NCBI RefSeq assembly: GCF_037392515.1
Contig: NC_090282.1
Span: 58,428,843-58,492,842, forward strand
Direction: 5' to 3'
Source: Haliotis asinina
Taxonomy: Eukaryota > Mollusca > Gastropoda > Lepetellida > Haliotidae
Length of the DNA: 64,000 nucleotides
Part shown: positions 47,295 through 57,931 of the stretch, piece by piece
How positions within the stretch are numbered: the first letter of the stretch is position 1
Layout of the letters: each line of letters opens with the position of its first letter
Notes under the pieces: generated by a model
What the model saw: only the letters and a program-made list of their open reading frames with translations
What the model was told of the DNA's origin: nothing
Databases searched by the model: none
Translations under genes and position numbers: made by a program

Positions 47295-47306
47295 CAGCAC
47301 CGAAAG

Positions 47307-48130
47307 ATATGTTGAATGACAGAATCCAATAGCTTTCTGTTATGAGGTGTGATTTTACCAACTGTATCTTCGACAAAAGTATCTTCCTTCCGTGAAAGGC
47401 CATTGAATACTATTCAAAGGTATAAACAGTAAATCTTTTGAAAATATTGTTAAGAATTATAAAACAATGATTCGTAGTAATCTTATCTCACATGGCAATG
47501 CAGGTATTCAGACATGTACATATCTATATCTCTCAAACAATATGTTTTAAAGTTATCTTCTGCTCACTCATCATTGCCTATGTGTACACTGTTGGAAGAT
47601 GAATTGTGTATAATTGTTGGGAGAGAGCTTTTCTAAGCTGGGTAACTTGTGTCCAATCCTTTTCTTGGGTGAATGAAGTCTGTTGCAATGAATAAACACA
47701 ATCAAACCTCTCAGTGAGAAACCTGTTTTTATATTCGACTGACAGTAAAAATATTTTGAGAAAAGAAGGCAGATTAACTCGCTACTTCTCAGTAACGAAT
47801 CGGTTTCAGGCTTACCCTCTTACCCCACTCTACTCACTAGACAGTGGACTGTTCCATTACACCCACAGATGTTACCCTAATTAATATGCTAGATCAGTGT
47901 CTGTCAGTTGCTGCTAGTCAGCTGGAAGGTAATCGAAAGATATCATTAGCAACAATCTATACAATAAGGATGCCTTGATGACGTGACTCTCACCACCCAC
48001 TCACGATGGTCGGTCGCTGACAATGGCTTGTGCCCTTTTTTGGCAAATTTATTTTGATCTGCTGATAACTTGTATAATACATAAGCTGTACATCTGAAAA
48101 TATGTTTTCCGTCATTTTTTCAGAGTATAT
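47307..48130. other. No supportable gene
   Basis: Nothing recognised on either strand; AT-rich, no repeats visible. Confidence 0.4.
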
Positions 48131-49083
48131 TTCGTGGAAACGTTGCTGAATATAATGATGTGGAAGATTTCCTGTATATATCTATGCGTATAAGCGCTGT
48201 ATTAAATTTTGGCACAAGTTGTTGAAAATGCCATCATCACGTTTTCCTAGAAACTGTTATAATTTAATGTTATTGGATGTATCCAATGGTAAAACTAGCT
48301 GGGCTGCAAACCTTAGAACGTTGTTATATAAGATGGGGTTTGGGTATATGTGGGAAAGACAATGCATTAATAATATTGATGCAGCTTTATCAGAATTCGT
48401 GATGAGGGCGCAGAATATGTACATTCAGGGTTGGTTTGAATCTCTGTCACCAAGCTCTAAAAGTTATTCTTATTCCCTATATAAACAAGTATTTAGACAA
48501 GAACTCTATTTACAGTGTATACAGGTGAAGAAATTCCGTATTGCTCTTGCTCGCTTTCGTTGCAGTTCTCACCAGTTAGCCATTGAAAATGGTAGATATT
48601 ATAATATACCTAGATATCTCAGATATTGTAATATGTGCTCAGATAACCATATTGAAAATGAATACCACTTTCTCTTAATTTGTCCAGCTTATAATCATCT
48701 GCGCACTCTGTATATTCCTCAATATTATTATAACCCTCCTACTCTGGTTAAATTCAATGCATTGATGTCTGTAGACAACCCAATGGTATTAAGAAATCTT
48801 TCAATGCATGTCTTTCATGCAAATGAACAGCATAAAAGCCGTTTGTTGGGTGCAAAATAACTCATACAATGCTATGTGTTATGGGCCGATGCCCTACATA
48901 CTCCTGAATAAAAGAGAGAAAGAATACAACCAATTAAGACAATTCATTATCATTGTTCTTTACACACTGAAGAAAAAGGAAATCGGGTCAGTCATATTTA
49001 TGCAACCATCGATCTTCACTTTTAGGTCAGATCGTGTTTCTTTAATATTGTCCAACATAGACTATTGCAGGAAGCGTGGGTGA
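48130..49083 (+). pseudogene. LINE ORF2 C-terminal part, second LINE type
   Basis: The homology starts in YAYKRCIKFWHKLLKMPSS and runs through a 213-codon frame ending at TAA 48860. Its recognisable part is FRCSSHQLAIENGRYY, then LRYCNMCSDNHIENEYHFLL and ICPAY, the CCHC-type terminal domain of a LINE common in molluscs and fish and distinct from the I-clade element above. The polymerase domain is absent (5' truncation). A short 3' UTR runs through 'tatgggccgatgccctacat' and aataaaagagag near 48.91 kb. Clade not assigned with confidence (L2/CR1-like or similar). Confidence 0.7.
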
Positions 49084-50010
49084 ACATGCCCAAGCCAACA
49101 ATTCGTAAGCTGATTGGTTCCGTGGGGAGACAATGCCATTCAGTTCTGAATTCTCATTGGGGCTCTACAAGACACTGAACACAGCTGACCATCACCTTAA
49201 GATATTTTGATACATGAACCTTGGACACAAACAATGACTTGAGCCAAACGTGTCACAATTACTAAACATATTTGTGAAATTATGATACATATACGCTCCT
49301 TGATTTTGCAGATAACAAAAAGCAATACTGAACAAACTTTGAAAACCCAACACTCACTTAATGGCTGCTTCCAAACACGGATACATTCTACATTCACAAA
49401 GTTCATTTGCCAATAGTTCGCTAACGTCCATGAATTTGCCAACAATTACGAATGTCAACAACTGTGATAGTCCAGTATGGCTGTACGCTTGGTCCGGTCT
49501 TGTAAAATCATTTTTGAACTGTCACTCTGTCGAATTTGTTAAACTGATTGTTGTCATCCCGCATTTTCTTTAAACATCGAATAAACACAAAATAGCTAAT
49601 GTGTGGCACATATCCGAAGATTTAGTCTCAAACGAAACCTGGTCGGACGTCATACATTCCTGACATGGTCTGCCAAAATGTGCCTACAAGAGCAATTGCA
49701 AGCTGTGGAATATATTCACTGTAAGGTAAAAACACCTAATAACCACATAGTCGTAAATCTCATGCGATAGACGTGCCCTGAATAAGAAGATTACTTGCAT
49801 AATTAGAATATTGCTTAGTCGGTGATGTCTTTGCGTAAATCGTACAAGATATCAATACCAGAGGTACACATGTACAGATGGAAATCATCTTTCAATGTTC
49901 ACATGAATCATATGATGGATACCATCACTGTGTGGTGAAAATGAATAAATAACCTCGGCAAAAAATTTATTAATATTTTATGGTCAAATATTTTTCTAAA
50001 AAAATATTTC
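49084..50010. other. No supportable gene
   Basis: Nothing recognised; only short frames without motifs. Confidence 0.4.
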
Positions 50011-50022
50011 CTTTGAGTTTAA

Positions 50023-50274
50023 GACCCCTGAAGGTCCCGGGGTAGAATAGGCCTTCAGCAACCCATGCTTGCCGTGCAAGGCGACTCAGCTTGTCGTAAG
50101 AGGCGACTAACGGGATCGACTTGGTTGACACATGCCATCGGTTCCCGATAACACAGATCGATGCTCATGCTGTTGATCACTGGATTGTCTGGTCCAGACT
50201 CGATTATTTACAGACCGCCGCCATATAGCTGGAATACTGCTGAGTGCGGCGTAAAACTAAAACTCACTCACTCA
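50023..50274 (+). mobile_element. SINE family A, intact copy with target duplication
   Basis: Reads 5' to 3' from gacccctgaaggtcccgggg through taagaggcgactaacgggat, the gatcgatgctcatgctgttg block and ccgccatatagctggaatac to actcactcactcat. The direct repeat tttgagtttaa flanks it (50012-50022 and 50275-50285). A part of the core between acgggatcg and acttggttgac is missing. Confidence 0.93.
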
Positions 50275-50285
50275 TTTGAGTTTAA

Positions 50286-51364
50286 ACTTTTAAATATTAA
50301 AAAAGATCCCCATGAGACATCTTGGACATGTCATCTTAGATAATGAATCTATTTGCCTTATTAAGAAGATTTCTAGTATTTCAAACGTAAAAGATGCACA
50401 TTTCATTCCCCAGCCTTCAGTTACATATACATATTTGATACAAAATCCCTAAGCCACATAGATTATTTTTACAAATTGATACAGGGATACAAATAGTGAA
50501 ATATACTTAACAGAACTTAACAACACCTATTTGCAATAACGTTATGTTCAATTTGTCAAATATACACATGCACGAATTCATGTATCAAATGTGTTCTAAA
50601 ACTCCCTTGTAACCCAGTTATTGGGTGAATATTTGGCGCATGGTAAATCTTGCTCGTTCGCATTGAAATATATATTACATAATAACACAAACCACCAATT
50701 AACAGGTGTGAAAACTCGGTGGCCAATTCGGCATAAACCATTGTTTCAACGAGGCAATTACATTTTCGCGGGTATTGTCACTTTAAACACTGATGCATTG
50801 TCGCATAGGCATTGTTTATCATCTCATCTGGTACGCTGGTCTTATCGAGCATGTTGATGAATTCAAATTATGGTTCACACGTCTTACATTGGTATTATTG
50901 TATGTATCTAGTATATGTCCGGTTTCGTCTCTATTCGCCTTAAACCCATATCGCATATAAAAACAATGTAGGCTTATTGGGATTGGAAAATGCACCCCAA
51001 TACTGTTAAATTAATTTCGCACGACGTGAATCTACTAAAAAGTTAAACTGTGTTATTATGAAACGGATGGGAATAATGCATAAGCCTTTTAAATTGTAAA
51101 AGCTATGATGAAATACGGTCAAATTCACACTGTGAAATACTCGGTTGTCTGGTACTAATAGGCTTTAAACAGGGGAAAACAACATCATTTAAAGAAACTG
51201 TATATTAAATCATTTAACGATGGTGTTTAATATTATTCAACTAAGATAATTCTGGTAGCGAAACAATAATATCAGATCAGTTGTTTACGCTGAGTGCTTA
51301 TTACTTAAACTAAACATGAAGCTACCACTCACGCAGGAACGCCATAAGTTATAGTCTAATTTTA
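50286..51364. other. No supportable gene
   Basis: AT-rich DNA with nothing recognised. A ~38-bp motif around agataattctggtag occurs near 51245 and again near 51372 as a direct repeat. Confidence 0.4.
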
Positions 51365-51387
51365 TTCAGTTAGATAATTCTGGTAGT

Positions 51388-51452
51388 GAAAAATAATTCT
51401 GCCAGAGATTTCTGCAGAAAAAAATATTCTGCCAGCAATTTCTGCAGAAATG
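51388..51452. repeat. Short tandem repeat containing CTGCAG
   Basis: Two units of about 31 bp (attctgccagagatttctgc, then attctgccagcaatttctgc) in head-to-tail order, each followed by agaaa. Non-coding. Confidence 0.65.
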
Positions 51453-51595
51453 TATTTTCAGAGCCAATTTGTGAACTTATTAACACGTGAACACACTGGC
51501 CCACGAACTTTTCGTGTTCATCTCCTCGGGATCTTTCCAATGATATAAAATATGTCTTAACACGGACATACTGATTTTGCGTAAGGTCTTTCGTT

Positions 51596-51840
51596 AACAT
51601 TGCAGTATCGGGACGGGCGTTGTCATGCTGAAAGACCAGCTGTCAACGGACCGCCATGTCGTGCCAGCAATGGGAGTAACGCTGGACGAAGGACATTGTC
51701 AACAAAACGTTGAGCGTTTATGTTGCCTTGAACCCCGATCAGCCTTGACCGAAAATTGATATTGATCTCACCGTACACCATGACGCCTGTCCCAATAGAA
51801 CGACCCATTTTCTGAACGCAGTTACGGACAAACCGTTAAC
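51596..51840 (-). pseudogene. Tc1-family transposase fragment, central part
   Basis: The minus-strand translation includes GVMVYGEININFRSRLIGVQ, GNINAQRFVDNVLRP and ALLPLLARHGG, the stretch between the first and second catalytic Asp of Tc1-type transposases. It stops before the QHDN block. The N-terminal part of a similar element lies 1 kb upstream on the same strand (52.85-53.27 kb). Confidence 0.85.
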
Positions 51841-51920
51841 ATCGATGTTGGTAAATGCTGTAACCCAGGGACCCCTGATTCGTAGCCCTTCGTTGTCTTG
51901 GATTCAGTCCCAGAGCACAA

Positions 51921-51958
51921 CAAGAAGGGGCCTGCACACAAGAAGGGGCCTGCACACG
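51921..51958. repeat. Short direct duplication
   Basis: The word acaagaaggggcctgcac occurs twice back to back. Probably a replication-slippage product. Confidence 0.7.
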
Positions 51959-52229
51959 TGGTGTGTATGCACCGTCAGTTGAAAAGTCCAGAAAACTAGA
52001 ACTAGAACTATTACATAAATTAGTAATTACGTTTTAATGGCTCTGAGTATATTATTTTGAGAAACCTTCCTTTGAATCTGCTATATGTCATTTGACCCTT
52101 GATTAATGACGCCAGAAATTTACCAGTGAAATCCTGGAGGACCTGGTGTATTAGCTTTCGATACACTTACTTAACGATGACTGATCATCCTTTGAATAGA
52201 ACAAAATAAAACAAATATAAAGATAACAT

Positions 52230-52708
52230 GACATTTATGCTCTGCTGGAGGCAGTCAACCAGCAAAACTACTCATGGGACGTCGTTGCGAAATCCATATT
52301 TCCCGAAGCATATAAACCTGTAGTGGTATCGGATAACAAGCGTGCACATGAGCGCTGGTTGAAACATCTTTGTTGCCCTAACCTCACTATTTGCGTCGTG
52401 CTCAGAACAGGTAAGCACGTCCTTTTAATGTTAAAACCAATAACCACAATACATTCTTAAATATACATGACATTTATGCTCTGCTGGAGGCAGTAAACCA
52501 GCAAAACTACTCATAGGACGTCGTTGCGAAATCCATATTTCCCGAAGCATATAAACGTGTAGTGGTATCGGATAACAAGCGTGCACATGAGCGCTGGTTG
52601 AAACATCTTTGTTGCCCTAACCTCACTATTTGCGTCGTGCCCAGAACAGGTAAGCACGTCCTTTTAATGTTGAACCAATAACCACAATACGACATTCTTA
52701 AATATACT
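52230..52708 (+). repeat. 239-bp exon-like tandem duplication
   Basis: Two units start at 52230 and 52469 and differ at only a few positions plus two small indels. In unit 1 one frame is open over the first ~178 bp (DIYALLEAVNQQNYSWDVVA, then KRAHERWLKHLCC and CVVLRT) and runs into a consensus donor, cag|gtaagc, at about 52408. In unit 2 a TGG is changed to TAG in the same frame, so that copy is broken. An acceptor in the correct phase is not evident on the left. It looks like the 3' part of an exon plus intron start from a gene of unknown family. Confidence 0.6.
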
Positions 52709-52849
52709 ATCCAAAAACGAAACGCATAGACGAGAAATCTTTTGCGAAAATGTTGTATTTTCAAACATGTATAACTCGTCCACAGATAGACTATAGGGCA
52801 TGAAAGTGTACACCGGTTTAGAACGAAAGTAATGGCTATACAACCAATA

Positions 52850-53270
52850 GGACACTTTTAGATAACGGAGACGTTGAGCTCGATGGTGACGACGTAGAAC
52901 GACCCCGACGTCGGGTCTCCTGGCTCTCAGACCAGTCTCTTTCAACCTCTTCCGTGAAGTTTGACTGGAAATCCGATGACGTCCAGGCACCCGGTCTGCT
53001 CTGCTCTTAACCGTGAGCAGTATGATCGCTCACCTGTAGTACCCGGATGTACCGATCTTGGGCTGCAGTGGTAACTCGAGGACTGCCTGCACGGTCATTT
53101 GTTGAACCTGTTTGGTTGCAATGAGCTGCAACCCATCATATCTTGCTCAGACTAACATTCAGACACCAACAGAAGATTGGTAATCTCCAGTATGCATTCA
53201 ATAGCGATGATCCGTGTCGCAGGGTCAAGACGTGACGTAGTGATTTGATCTTGAAATTCCATCTAAACGA
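52850..53270 (-). pseudogene. Tc1-family transposase fragment, N-terminal part
   Basis: The minus strand shows the DNA-binding region: SPRVTTAAQDRYIRVLQVSD, then after a shift GRHRISSQTSRKRLKETGLR and ARRPDVGVVLRRHHRAQRLR. The central part of a similar transposase lies at 51.6-51.85 kb in the same orientation. Between them are the 239-bp duplication and unrelated DNA, so this may be one element split by insertion or two independent relics. Sequence near 52710 (tatccaaaaacgaaacgc) is reminiscent of a Tc1-type terminal repeat. Confidence 0.8.
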
Positions 53271-53870
53271 ATGCCAATTTTTTTAAAGTATTCTGGATTT
53301 TATTGCCAGACAGTGAATGTTCTGCACAATTTCAACTGGAAGGCGATTTCTGTTGCATTGTGACGATGCCTTTCCAATCGTTGTAAGAAATCTCATCAGT
53401 ATCAACATTTCAAGGTAAAATCGATTTTTTTACGTGTACAATTGTGTAAAATCATGTTGCCAACACTTTCGTTACATATTTTGATGATTGCTTGAACACA
53501 ATAGGTAATTAATAAAGTTTTAAAAATAGAAATCGCCTTTGCGTTTCTTTTTTGGAATAGTACATTATGTGATACACACGGGGCATAAGCAATAAATAAC
53601 TTATACGAGGAAGTAAGATATTAGTAAACCAGCGCTGTACGTGTCCATTATGAAATAAAATCAGCTGACATAAATGTAATTGTAGTAATGAATCCCAAGC
53701 CACCATATGGCGGCATAGTGTAATATTATTAAGATGTGGCCAACACAGCACCTATGTCATTCAATATATAGGAGAAAATTACATTTAACACAACTCTCTC
53801 CCCCTCCCCCTCTCTCTTATTTAATGGTTGTGAATAATGTATTATCTGCATTTAGCTAATATTGAGATGT
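53271..53870. other. Upstream region of LicD paralogue 2
   Basis: No exon recognised. A pyrimidine-rich stretch (ctctctccccctccccctct, 53795-53817) lies 55-75 bp before the acceptor. It may act as part of the intron 3' end or be simple sequence. Confidence 0.4.
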
Positions 53871-53877
53871 TTTGCAG

Positions 53878-54867
53878 CGTCACGTCATGTCGGATGCAAG
53901 TATGAAAGTGTCACCCCAAAAAATCACACTAGTGTGTTTCTCTGTCTTAATATGCTGGAGCCTTTACTTCTACTATTCCTCTACCAAGACGGGCCTTGTA
54001 CAACGGGAAATCAACTCAAACATTGTTGGAACCATCGCAAACAAGAGTATCAAATTCACAGCTAGAAATGTCATAACAGAGACTGATAGAGTGGACTGTT
54101 TTCTGGGAAGAAAACATTCTGTGACAGAACGCATTGCTAGTGATGATCAAGAATCACCTGCGACGAATGCTAAAATGGCTCTATTTTATGACAGATTACT
54201 GCTGGTGGAAAAAGTGGAATTTAGAAACCTCATCAAAACCTTCAGTGAAGGCGTGCCTCCAAACATCACTTATTTCCTCTATGCAGGAGCTTTACTTGGT
54301 TCTTACTCTCATCACGGCATGATTCCTTGGGACGATGATGTGGACATTATAGTGAGGGAGAAACACAAACCTTTACTGCTAACATTCCTGCAGTCCCTTG
54401 GGCCAAAGTATGAACACTACATTAATGGGGAGATAAACTGGAAATTGTATCACAGAACGTCTCCAAAGGCAGCGTGGGTTCCATGGAAGTTTCCATTCCT
54501 CGATATTTTTTTTTATTCTGAAGACCCTTCAATCATCCAAGATACTAAAATAGCAGAAAAGAAATTCAACAAGAGTGACGTATTTCCTTTGATCAAGCGA
54601 CCTTTCATGGGAATGATGCTGCCAGCACCAAGACACACCCGTAAGGTTTTAGAGTTGACTTACACCATCGACCGTTGTGTATCAAATTCATATGATCACA
54701 GACTGGAAAAAGATATGCCATCAGAATGTGTTGTGACACTCCCTTGTGACCTGTTGAAAGACAAATTCCCTTTTGTTGAAAGAAAGAACTCAAACAACAC
54801 AACTGTTGAATTGTTGGCTACAGAATACGGTGTCCAAAGCGTGTATGAAACTAAAGATATATATTAA
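53878..54867 (+). CDS. LicD/fukutin-like type II membrane protein, paralogue 2
   Basis: Second member of the LicD pair. I take ATG 53887 as the start because upstream in-frame codons fall in a splice-acceptor sequence (gatgttttgcag, ending 53877). The frame to TAA 54867 encodes 326 aa. A hydrophobic anchor lies at residues ~12-31 (LVCFSVLICWSLYFYY). The LicD signature is at the same residue numbers as in paralogue 1 (Gly122 block start, Asp149-151 and Asp153 in DDDVDI), followed by the FPLIKRPFMGMMLPAPRHT block. Middle regions are near-identical; the N-terminus and C-terminus (here YGVQSVYETKDIY) diverge. An AATAAA occurs at 55276. No frame disruption, so probably functional. Likely Golgi-located transferase; substrate unknown. 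Confidence 0.88.
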   Translation, partial: RHVMSDASMKVSPQKITLVCFSVLICWSLYFYYSSTKTGLVQREINSNIVGTIANKSIKFTARNVITETDRVDCFLGRKHSVTERIASDDQESPATNAKMALFYDRLLLVEKVEFRNLIKTFSEGVPPNITYFLYAGALLGSYSHHGMIPWDDDVDIIVREKHKPLLLTFLQSLGPKYEHYINGEINWKLYHRTSPKAAWVPWKFPFLDIFFYSEDPSIIQDTKIAEKKFNKSDVFPLIKRPFMGMMLPAPRHTRKVLELTYTIDRCVSNSYDHRLEKDMPSECVVTLPCDLLKDKFPFVERKNSNNTTVELLATEYGVQSVYETKDIY

Positions 54868-55275
54868 AGTGTTTTATATTTAACAATATGTCAGAAGACT
54901 GACTTCATCGTGGGGTCATTAAACACTAGTTTCCAAACATCCATGTTGCCTATACTGAAATTATTTCTATCAGACAACGAGACAACATATACCCTGTGTT
55001 CAAACATATGTTCAAATAGTGAAAATGTGGTGGCAGAATGGGATGTGATTTTCGCACAATCAGGAATGACGTAGATATTATTTAAAGCCGGTTGAGTGTG
55101 TGGCGCTGGTGGTGGTAGTGGTGGAAGGGGTCTTTTCAAGGTGAAACATATCACGTCAGTGAAAGTGATATTTTTACCGATAACTAAATGGTTTTACTAT
55201 TTCTAAGTCGAACTGACCGATTGCATCATATATAGTAGTTTGAGAATGCACAGATCATTATGTAAAATTGTGGTC

Positions 55276-55281
55276 AATAAA
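55276..55281 (+). terminator. Candidate AATAAA signal for LicD paralogue 2
   Basis: Canonical hexamer about 410 bp after the stop codon, in context gtcaataaagtt. No nearer AATAAA was found on the + strand. Confidence 0.3.
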
Positions 55282-55583
55282 GTTAAATATACAAGCAGCA
55301 CTGTATGTTGGAAAGGTAAAAGGCGGATTTTAATCGAAAGTGCATTTCAAACATAGGAGCTAAACTTTACATATTAAAGGTTATCTTACCAATGTTTGTT
55401 TTCTAATTCACCTATATCATTTTGAAGATCATATATGCCTTTGGTTGGCACTGAATGCATTAGAAACATTAGAAGGAAATAAAAAATGGTACTTTATATT
55501 TAGATCAGTTAAATATTAGATTTCAGCTCTACGCTTTACAGTGCATTAGCAATATCAATATGTCGAAGACACTATTGGACTAT

Positions 55584-55715
55584 CATATGTCATATCTGGG
55601 ATTACACTTTCTTAGTAACCGCACCCTAAGAGTTCGAATCCTGCATGGGAGTCAACCAAAAAAGTAGTAGAATTTGTACTTTACTAAGAAAGTGCAATCT
55701 GAAATATGACACATG
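55584..55715. repeat. Hairpin element with tRNA-like loop
   Basis: 35-bp arms at 55584-55618 and 55681-55715 are reverse complements at 30 of 35 positions (shared core cactttcttagtaa). The ~62-bp loop contains gagttcgaatcctgcatggg, which resembles a tRNA T-arm or pol III B box. No complete tRNA cloverleaf is visible. Probably a foldback/MITE-like element or a damaged tRNA-related unit. Confidence 0.6.
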
Positions 55716-56845
55716 CTACATCTGACCATTTTCCAAATGGTATCGTGTAATCACTGTTGGACAATCATACAAATATGTGTTTATTGCGTTAAATATGTAT
55801 TATTTATGTCACTTCATGCTCAAACTGCACTGACATGCTTTAAACCCATAAAGTTGATGGATAATCGAACAGTTTTGTCCCCCAATACATTGCTTTTGAT
55901 TCTTTTAGGTGATGATTGTAATAATGTTCAAAATATGACTATTTCCTTAGGTTGGGTGATGGGATAAACAAAAATCAAAATTGGCTAAACACAAAACATC
56001 AAGTGCCTACTTTCATGAACAACTCAAGAATATTCCCAAATAACGTGCATATATAAAGTTCATATGCTGGCCTCAGTTGCAGTAATATCAATGATATACG
56101 CAAAAAAATACAAATGAAATTGATTACAGGTTACTGCAAAAGCTATAATAGGCAAACGCTACAATAGGTAACAGAAAGTATGCTGCCAATATCATCTGGT
56201 CTATGCATAAGTCGTGTCTCAGAAAGGGAATTGTCAGGTTACATTTAATAACTATCAGCTTTAAATGCAGGCATAGAAGTTGGTATTTACGTTGGCGGAC
56301 GACTTAGATACCTTAGAAATAGATTTTGCCCTAAAATCTTGTATTCGTATATACATATTGACACATTAACGGGTGACCTTGCATGGATGGAAGACCAACT
56401 GTCGTTCATTTACCGATTTCGGCATGTCGCATGACTACGTTGTCAGCCAAGTAGAGATTAAATGAACTGATAAGAGTTAGCGCATCATGGAACTGGTTCA
56501 CAGGAATAGCTGATGAACGTCAACAGTATAAGGTCAGTCCTAAAATATTGGCAGACCTCACCTAGATGAATACTACCGAATCGGCTGTACATAGTCAGCT
56601 GCATTGTTGCAACAGATATTATGAAGCCAGCAGCTGAGATCAGCAGAGCGCGTTTCAATTGATGAAACTCTTCAGCTTGACCAGATCTGTCTATACATTT
56701 TTCAAACTACGCATGCCAATTTTACTAGGAGGTTAGGCTTTTCAAAATGTGTTCCACACCACATTCGCTCTGTATTGCTGGGACATTCGACATGCTAGTA
56801 ATCTATCTCACTCTCCAAAGTGTCCGTCCAACGTGAAGTAAGTCT
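55716..56845. other. No supportable gene
   Basis: AT-rich; a few short open frames, none recognisable. Confidence 0.4.
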
Positions 56846-57101
56846 AGATTCCCAATGGTGATCTACCTTCAGTTGTTGTCGATGTCTAGCCCGTGTTTAA
56901 CATTGTATTGTCCACATAATGCCATTAGGTTTACCTTTCCACACTAGTTTTAATGTGATTGTGGTATTCTAGTTGTTTAGCTGTCTTTTGAAGACAGTTT
57001 TTTCTGCAATACACTCATTCCATTTGAATGCCAAACATGATTTCATCACGATATGGCTGAAATGACGATGTGACGTTAAATATCAACTCACTCACTCACT
57101 C
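56846..57101 (+). mobile_element. LINE 3'-end fragment
   Basis: From cccaatggtgatctaccttc through ttccacactagttttaatgt to cacgatatggctgaaatgac and (ACTC)n. Compared with the long copies it lacks the 'atattgc' of the terminal block, so a small deletion occurred there. Confidence 0.85.
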
Positions 57102-57239
57102 AGTGAGTCATCATGATTTTCGTGTTTAACAGCGTTCAACGCAACACTCATCTGATCATCGGTTGATGTTTTGTTTCAGCTGTATCCGATAAATAATCGA
57201 ATGTCACAGCCGTCCTCCTTCGGGATCTCACAGCCATTT

Positions 57240-57350
57240 CATGTACCTACAATTAAAATATCAAAATTAAAATTTAAACTAGCGTGGAAAGGTAACACTT
57301 ATATCAACATTTGGACAGTACAATATAAAATCAGGCTATAGATCGCAAAC
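57240..57350 (-). mobile_element. LINE 3'-UTR fragment, inverted
   Basis: The minus strand of ctagcgtggaaaggtaacac and caggctatagatcgcaaac matches the 3' UTR of the LINE. The tail and terminus are absent. It lies head to head with the + fragment just upstream. Confidence 0.65.
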
Positions 57351-57395
57351 AGCAGAAAGCACGATGTTGATCGTGTTTCAGATAAGAAAAATGAT

Positions 57396-57490
57396 GTGAG
57401 TGAATATGCTTTGTGCCGCTTTTGGCAACATTCCATCATCACGGCGGGGGACCAGGAGTTATCTTCACACATTCTCACTACGAGACGTGG
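57396..57490 (-). mobile_element. SINE family B 3'-end fragment
   Basis: gtgagtgaatatgctttgtg, then ggcaacattccatcatcacg and gcgggggacca follow the family-B 3' half. The tRNA-like part is missing. Confidence 0.6.
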
Positions 57491-57931
57491 AACTGTGGAT
57501 GAAGAACCGTTGTTTCCGTCATTTTATCGATGTTAACATGACATAGTAGGACAGTTATTTCTACGTTTACATTTTACATAGTAACACTGAAGTACTTCTT
57601 TTGTTAATGCTTATATTTTGTGCAGAAGTAGAACACAATCATACTCTGTCTTTTCTGTAGTACAGACTATAGTTTGGCATGGAATGCATGGTGATCCGGT
57701 GTGTTTTTTGTAAATTACTCTTCATCCAATGATCCAATCGATCTGAAACTTTTCAGGTGGATGTTTTGTCACACAGTATAATCACATTGTAAATCGCCCA
57801 TTTTATGCAATTTAAAGGAAAGAATCTGTCAACAGAATAAATGTGAACAGAACATCGTGCTAACAATTGTGAGAAATAAACTAACAGCTAATAAACAAAA
57901 CCTTGTACAAAAAGGTAGGCAACCAAACTTA

